A program made the position numbers and the translations under genes. 64,000 bases of DNA from CAYLPJ01 sp964385465. GTDB taxonomy: Bacteria > Planctomycetota > Phycisphaerae > SM23-33. Under the pieces are notes generated by a model, which worked only from the letters and a program-made list of their open reading frames with translations, did not search any database and was not told where the DNA came from. Location of the stretch: contig CAYLPJ010000028.1 of the NCBI GenBank assembly GCA_964385465.1, positions 1 to 64,000 of the forward strand. The letters run 5' to 3'. Positions 63,301 through 64,000 of this stretch are shown piece by piece (positions within the stretch are counted from its first letter, which is position 1; every line of letters begins with the position of its first letter).

Positions 63301-64000
63301 TCGACGGCGACCTGGGCCTGTCCGCCTCGGCCGGGTTCATCGGCTGGCAGCCGGAGCCGTACCCGTACGGCCAGCCGTACACCGACCCGCACGAATGGGA
63401 CGCGTACATCCAGACCGTGGTCACGGTCGGCAGCTACGGCGGGGCCCTGTCGGCCACCGGCTCGATGGGCACGATGATCATCGACGGGGACTTCCTTGCC
63501 TCGGTGGTGCAGGTGAACTCCGACGAGGCCGGGCCGGTCGGCGAGGTGGACCTGATCCAGGTCGAGGGCAACTGGGGCAGCCTGATGGGCGTCCCGACGC
63601 TCTACCGCGGCGAGGACGGCGACATCGGCTACGTGCACGTGACCGGGACGATCTTCCAGGACTTCGGCGCCTGGATCGGCCAGGCCACGCCGCAGCGGAT
63701 CACCGATGGCGACGCCACGAACCTCTACGACGACAGTGGGGGGCAGTTGACGATCGACCCGATCATCACGCAGGAGCGGGACCCGGTCACCGGCCAGCCG
63801 CTGACCGACGCCGACGGCAACCCGATCATGCACGTGCCGGCGTACTCCTACATCATCATCGGCGTCGACGACTTCAACAACCCCGGCTCGGGGGCAGGCG
63901 GGGTCGTCGCGCGGCTGACGATCGACGGCAACACGAGCCTGTCGGTCACCGGCGACGTGAAGGTCGGCGACCTGAACATGGACTACGTTCCCAACCCGAA
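54351..64000 (+). CDS. Giant LEPR-XLL-type protein with VCBS/FG-GAP repeats (3' end outside window)
   Basis: One frame is open from the ATG at 54351 to the end of the window (3216 codons, no stop). GGAG lies six bases before the ATG. The N-terminus carries a LEPR-XLL variant, FEPLEERLLLTT (about residues 17-28). Residues about 30-750 are beta-rich with propeller-like repeats (SVAADDEGNVFAVDSS, LAYGSADNALVLVKA). VCBS/FG-GAP repeats occupy about 757-1477 and 1780-2480, separated by a region that again reads like a propeller (LYTIDWTSGTVTELDDV). After 2510 the repeats give way to segments such as GTIRVSGTVAGRMWTAGNMG and IRVAGLFGDGTTF. Long frames on the opposite strand (54354-59273, 60195-63833) are shadows. 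Probably a calcium-dependent surface or extracellular protein; the true length and C-terminal anchor are unknown. Confidence 0.9.
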   Translation, partial: MSSFFETPSGPEFVPSFEPLEERLLLTTIRGGEFFVYENSQNEAVRISLIGDREDAVEVFADHAHFGVVDLPGFYNGDPTDVVTWPAGESPTRQVWDANHQNSWYVWNQQGDTYLDPDGFQVSTTYGAQAEIFAIYVVNASPDTRLSISRVIPPNPAQPFTSGGGEAWYNRVDPWSGNVFNLATFDWMYEPNDVTDAPDNTGTVIVGARHYPLDDNQTQLRWVGVYGGTDPGGDCYETGVPQTGIFPGTAAYGPLYAGINVSDEAYRLASRTPLGRDVGSVAADDEGNVFAVDSSPFIGELINTSTSTGSLGDDVQAIAVNDQGTSYVADHSRQTALISTGTTAGAANALGNDLRTLAVYDNEFYAIEESNNTLLQIRPGNNEPVRSLGRVVDSVATANTFLNFIALETNPRAAGGELWGLAYGSADNALVLVKATIPGGVRTTVPFDRIAVLNTPEDGPWGANVVPGITAMAMRENSTTGLLEVWGVTGANQLVMINAGSGEVTLAGEDRVTGTPNPADFVLQTTGGGNVDTVIGLEFIGETLYAITRDEHLYRLDTAALATSSDIATDLGETQAPFAESLAYNAAQPARLFTITENNAALRLAAITVEASLESVDANGVGTIVGPLWDADEGTFAYNDVTGLDYAVYDPDDPANTDEFLYGLARISDLDPTGLPAAPEGVWIVRINEGNGQATRLARIVGPASLSSLAWNELNQQFYAIDPDNNQLYVLDPADIDDQGTPDSIDDVIDLTGQTTVTTGGTPVSLVSADFDGDTQADVAVLNQADDTVQIFLGNGDGTFTDSGTVAVGDGGVQIVAAQLSDDDASTVIDDSDNLDLVVVNTADGDVSILLGDGAGGFASAGDVAAGTDPSAVAVGDVNNDGNPDLAVANEGDDQAEVFLGNGNGTFGAGATFDVAGGPTGVTLADVDGNGNLDLITANGDDDSVSVLMGRGDGTFMEHEDYGPESVALGDLNGDGDTDLVVANRDGNTVSVLIGDGSGAFAGRWTYATGAAPMDVRLADMNGDGDLDAVTANQGGNNISVLLGDGSGGFGAATNTAVGAMPTDLDVGQIDNAGGLDVVVANRNDDTVTVLIGDGAGGFSGSATYNVGDSPSDVALGLMDGDAFNDIVVANQADDTVNVLVNDGAGGFTDAGVGSTFSVTTVDDGVQSPVGLAIGDADDDGTLDVVTANRLGETIAVLLGSGDGSLFALQLFPAGDSPTALALEDLTGDGAPEALVTDQVGDSVLVLMNNGDGTFTAPAADRTYNVGDNPATVVLGTVDGGSTLDLVSVGRGDDSAGVRLGEGSGTFGDLMSTTLGNRFDVGDNPVDVVAVDMDGDGNLDVLTANANDGSTQGTVSLLLGNGDGTFQAQTTQFTDIDPQQLLIDDLDGDGNWDILTANAGSDSVSARLGGGDGTFGGHLVYPVGTAPMSVGLADLDGDGQMDLLSANSGDDTLSVLLGNGDGSFGGELLLVGNTDPFVGIEWLTSPGGAQALLGVTASAAATPPTFDPPDSKLYTIDWTSGTVTELDDVNRYSPYEQPHIASLTSLAYSPLQPGYLWTTDRVIGYYDSYGNYIDDARVFIQIDDNGNEIPHLDTQDGDVLIERDMGYRLSRIRLSSALMNSNGQGDVDVQSILFDSDQGTHPFWIYDDVYALDRAPDGTLYAVAKARSLNPTTDPVDPGDPAATTKTWLVSIDTTFSLFSVDVVTRLAELPAGYEDVTTIAFSGDGTLYGVQDVVGGDRLFTFDQAGGTFTGAVTDIGLVSDALMNPLDLTGMDFQPDYVSALPGYGDGTFGMRFELATGNGPYLAPLVDLNGDGRVDLVTTNEFDDTFSVILSNPFSSTAYLDPVVYTVGDAPVSADFGKFNDDDPLDIVIANRDDDSVTVIFGGGNGTFQAVESAPADVLTAQLNDDDDDGDIDADDIPDIITVSAVDSTLTVLLGQAGGTYDGARSIYDVGTSPRTLLMGQLNDDNDDGLVNSDDWIDAITVNALDDTISVLLGNGNGTFAFPTTYDTGAVPFDGELVEVNGDGDLDVVVVNALDNTATVLLGDGDGGFAELIQAQPPTVGLAPTSLDMADLNGDGNLDIAAGNMLGTVTVIFGLGDGTFDATTTATYDVGSNPRDVTLVNLNDDNGDGFVNAGDVLDLVVGNYVDNEVSVLLGNADGTFDPETTFAAGTGPTSVTPASLNTDTDDFIDLVVTNGVTGEASVLTGNGDGTFNAPTAYTVGAGPVQAILSNVSGTATADLIVANETDATLSILEGSTDGTFGLQTVYDAGAVGTTYNNVGNDPSAVVVGDVNGDTIEDIVVANSNLDDTPGEDTVAVLIGNPDGTFNAPVSYAVGDRPVAVVLGDFNLDGWLDIATANNTADTVSILLGNGDGTFAAHVPYAAGDQPVDLALGDLNSDDVLDLVVANYGDGNVQFMLGAEDGTFAARQTLIVTGAPQSVELADLDGDGDLDIVAVSEEANAASVFLGKGDGFFSGNHQYAIENGPRSVRIGDMNSDGALEIVTGSLDDRFFGATADLLYEIDPATAILTEVDDGALALSGTVTGLGSNPLDSTFMWGTGQFGSGNIQNYYLLKIFNSADSAIQDMGTIRVSGTVAGRMWTAGNMGLIDIGFNWADTRVGRNLDWMVMRQGGGGRVVGTSVYLPYASTIKVGGTLNYVRTMGGTLYSSINVDNDADVFPMGLTFSERETYVTTEAAWHYYWIQGQFPRLPGSLGGLENNAPESAQFINHPTGTGTYYGSLSTLEETQTLPEEIPGLEGTSYFIDYVAIPMEAGQRVTLQGWFLLGVVWVPFYYSGNTAGGIKAHMFDSQGRWVAGNGYEMNDDYGVGSRYVYDSAELIDEQKPLDFVAREADIYYLAVIAPTAPWIYKLEIDTMPGAALGAVDIEGDYMGTLQAFAADNLPTMSEASPLGHYISNPFSPDDIVVEESGNLGAIRVAGLFGDGTTFLPSVHTIGGGGDLFALEGGTVAGVTVKAEGSIGRLASFDGDLGLSASAGFIGWQPEPYPYGQPYTDPHEWDAYIQTVVTVGSYGGALSATGSMGTMIIDGDFLASVVQVNSDEAGPVGEVDLIQVEGNWGSLMGVPTLYRGEDGDIGYVHVTGTIFQDFGAWIGQATPQRITDGDATNLYDDSGGQLTIDPIITQERDPVTGQPLTDADGNPIMHVPAYSYIIIGVDDFNNPGSGAGGVVARLTIDGNTSLSVTGDVKVGDLNMDYVPNP
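56620..58780 (+). repeat. VCBS/FG-GAP block 1, about 14 units
   Basis: Units of about 50 residues carry D(L/V/M)(N/D)GDGxxDLVVAN and end in VSVLLGNGDGTF, for example LADVDGNGNLDLITANGDDD and LGDLNGDGDTDLVVANRDGN. Fourteen units were counted by eye. Confidence 0.8.
59690..61880 (+). repeat. VCBS/FG-GAP block 2, about 14 units
   Basis: Same repeat type as block 1. Some units have an expanded calcium loop such as LNDDNDDGLVNSDDWIDAIT and LNDDNGDGFVNAGDVLDLVV, which look like EF-hand/dockerin-style loops inserted in the repeat. About 14 units were counted by eye. Confidence 0.75.

Noticed and set aside
54354..63833. Long minus-strand frames 54354-59273 (1639 codons) and 60195-63833 (1212 codons)
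   Set aside because: They lie opposite the VCBS gene, whose G/C-rich third positions remove antisense stops. Their translations are low-complexity V/A/R/D-rich strings without domains, whereas the plus strand reads clean repeats.

Overview
The window is GC-rich bacterial DNA and most likely comes from a planctomycete, probably Phycisphaerae-like. The signs are: three very large proteins that start with the LEPR-XLL motif (QLEPRLLLSG, PLEPRILLSD, PLEERLLLTT); dockerin and cohesin-like modules; a PEP-CTERM protein; an H-X9-DG motif lipoprotein; and an integrase remnant of a type common in planctomycetes. The placement rests on these family signatures, not on a marker-gene tree.

About 41 of the 64 kb encodes giant, presumably secreted or surface, modular proteins. 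(1) 248-6070 (+): a 1940-aa LEPR-XLL protein with CARDB, fibronectin-like, seven LVIVD-type repeats and a dockerin, followed by a small PEP-CTERM protein. (2) 8196-33785 (-): an 8529-aa protein with RTX calcium-binding blocks, FG-GAP repeats, seven ELWxxDGT repeats, LRR, golvesin-like, PKD, cadherin-like, two cohesin-like and two dockerin-like modules. (3) 54351 to beyond the window end (+): a LEPR-type protein of at least 3216 codons with about 28 VCBS/FG-GAP repeats. It has no stop codon inside the window, so closed-ORF methods miss it. All three have TTGAC-type promoter candidates.

Gene 2 is flanked by debris. Downstream (6.9-7.9 kb) lie an apparently internally deleted integrase and a frameshifted unknown gene. 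Upstream (34.0-34.3 kb) lie a tRNA 3'-end fragment and an orphan VCBS fragment. This suggests past integration and rearrangement.

The central region (34.5-53.8 kb) is ordinary chromosomal content: a divergent AnmK-like kinase, a DUF123/GIY-YIG-like protein, an H-X9-DG lipoprotein, an ABC ATPase, DnaK, an alpha/beta-hydrolase lipoprotein, a FliS-like protein, a GT2 glycosyltransferase, RsmE, a large glycoside hydrolase, a single-domain response regulator and an M16 peptidase. It ends in a tight run of four genes: cyclodeaminase-like, zinc-ribbon protein, lipoprotein and RDD membrane protein. The last two junctions are GTGA start/stop overlaps.

No CRISPR array, rRNA, complete tRNA or intact transposase was seen. 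Long antisense frames opposite the giant genes are judged to be GC-driven shadows. Repeat counts were made by eye.
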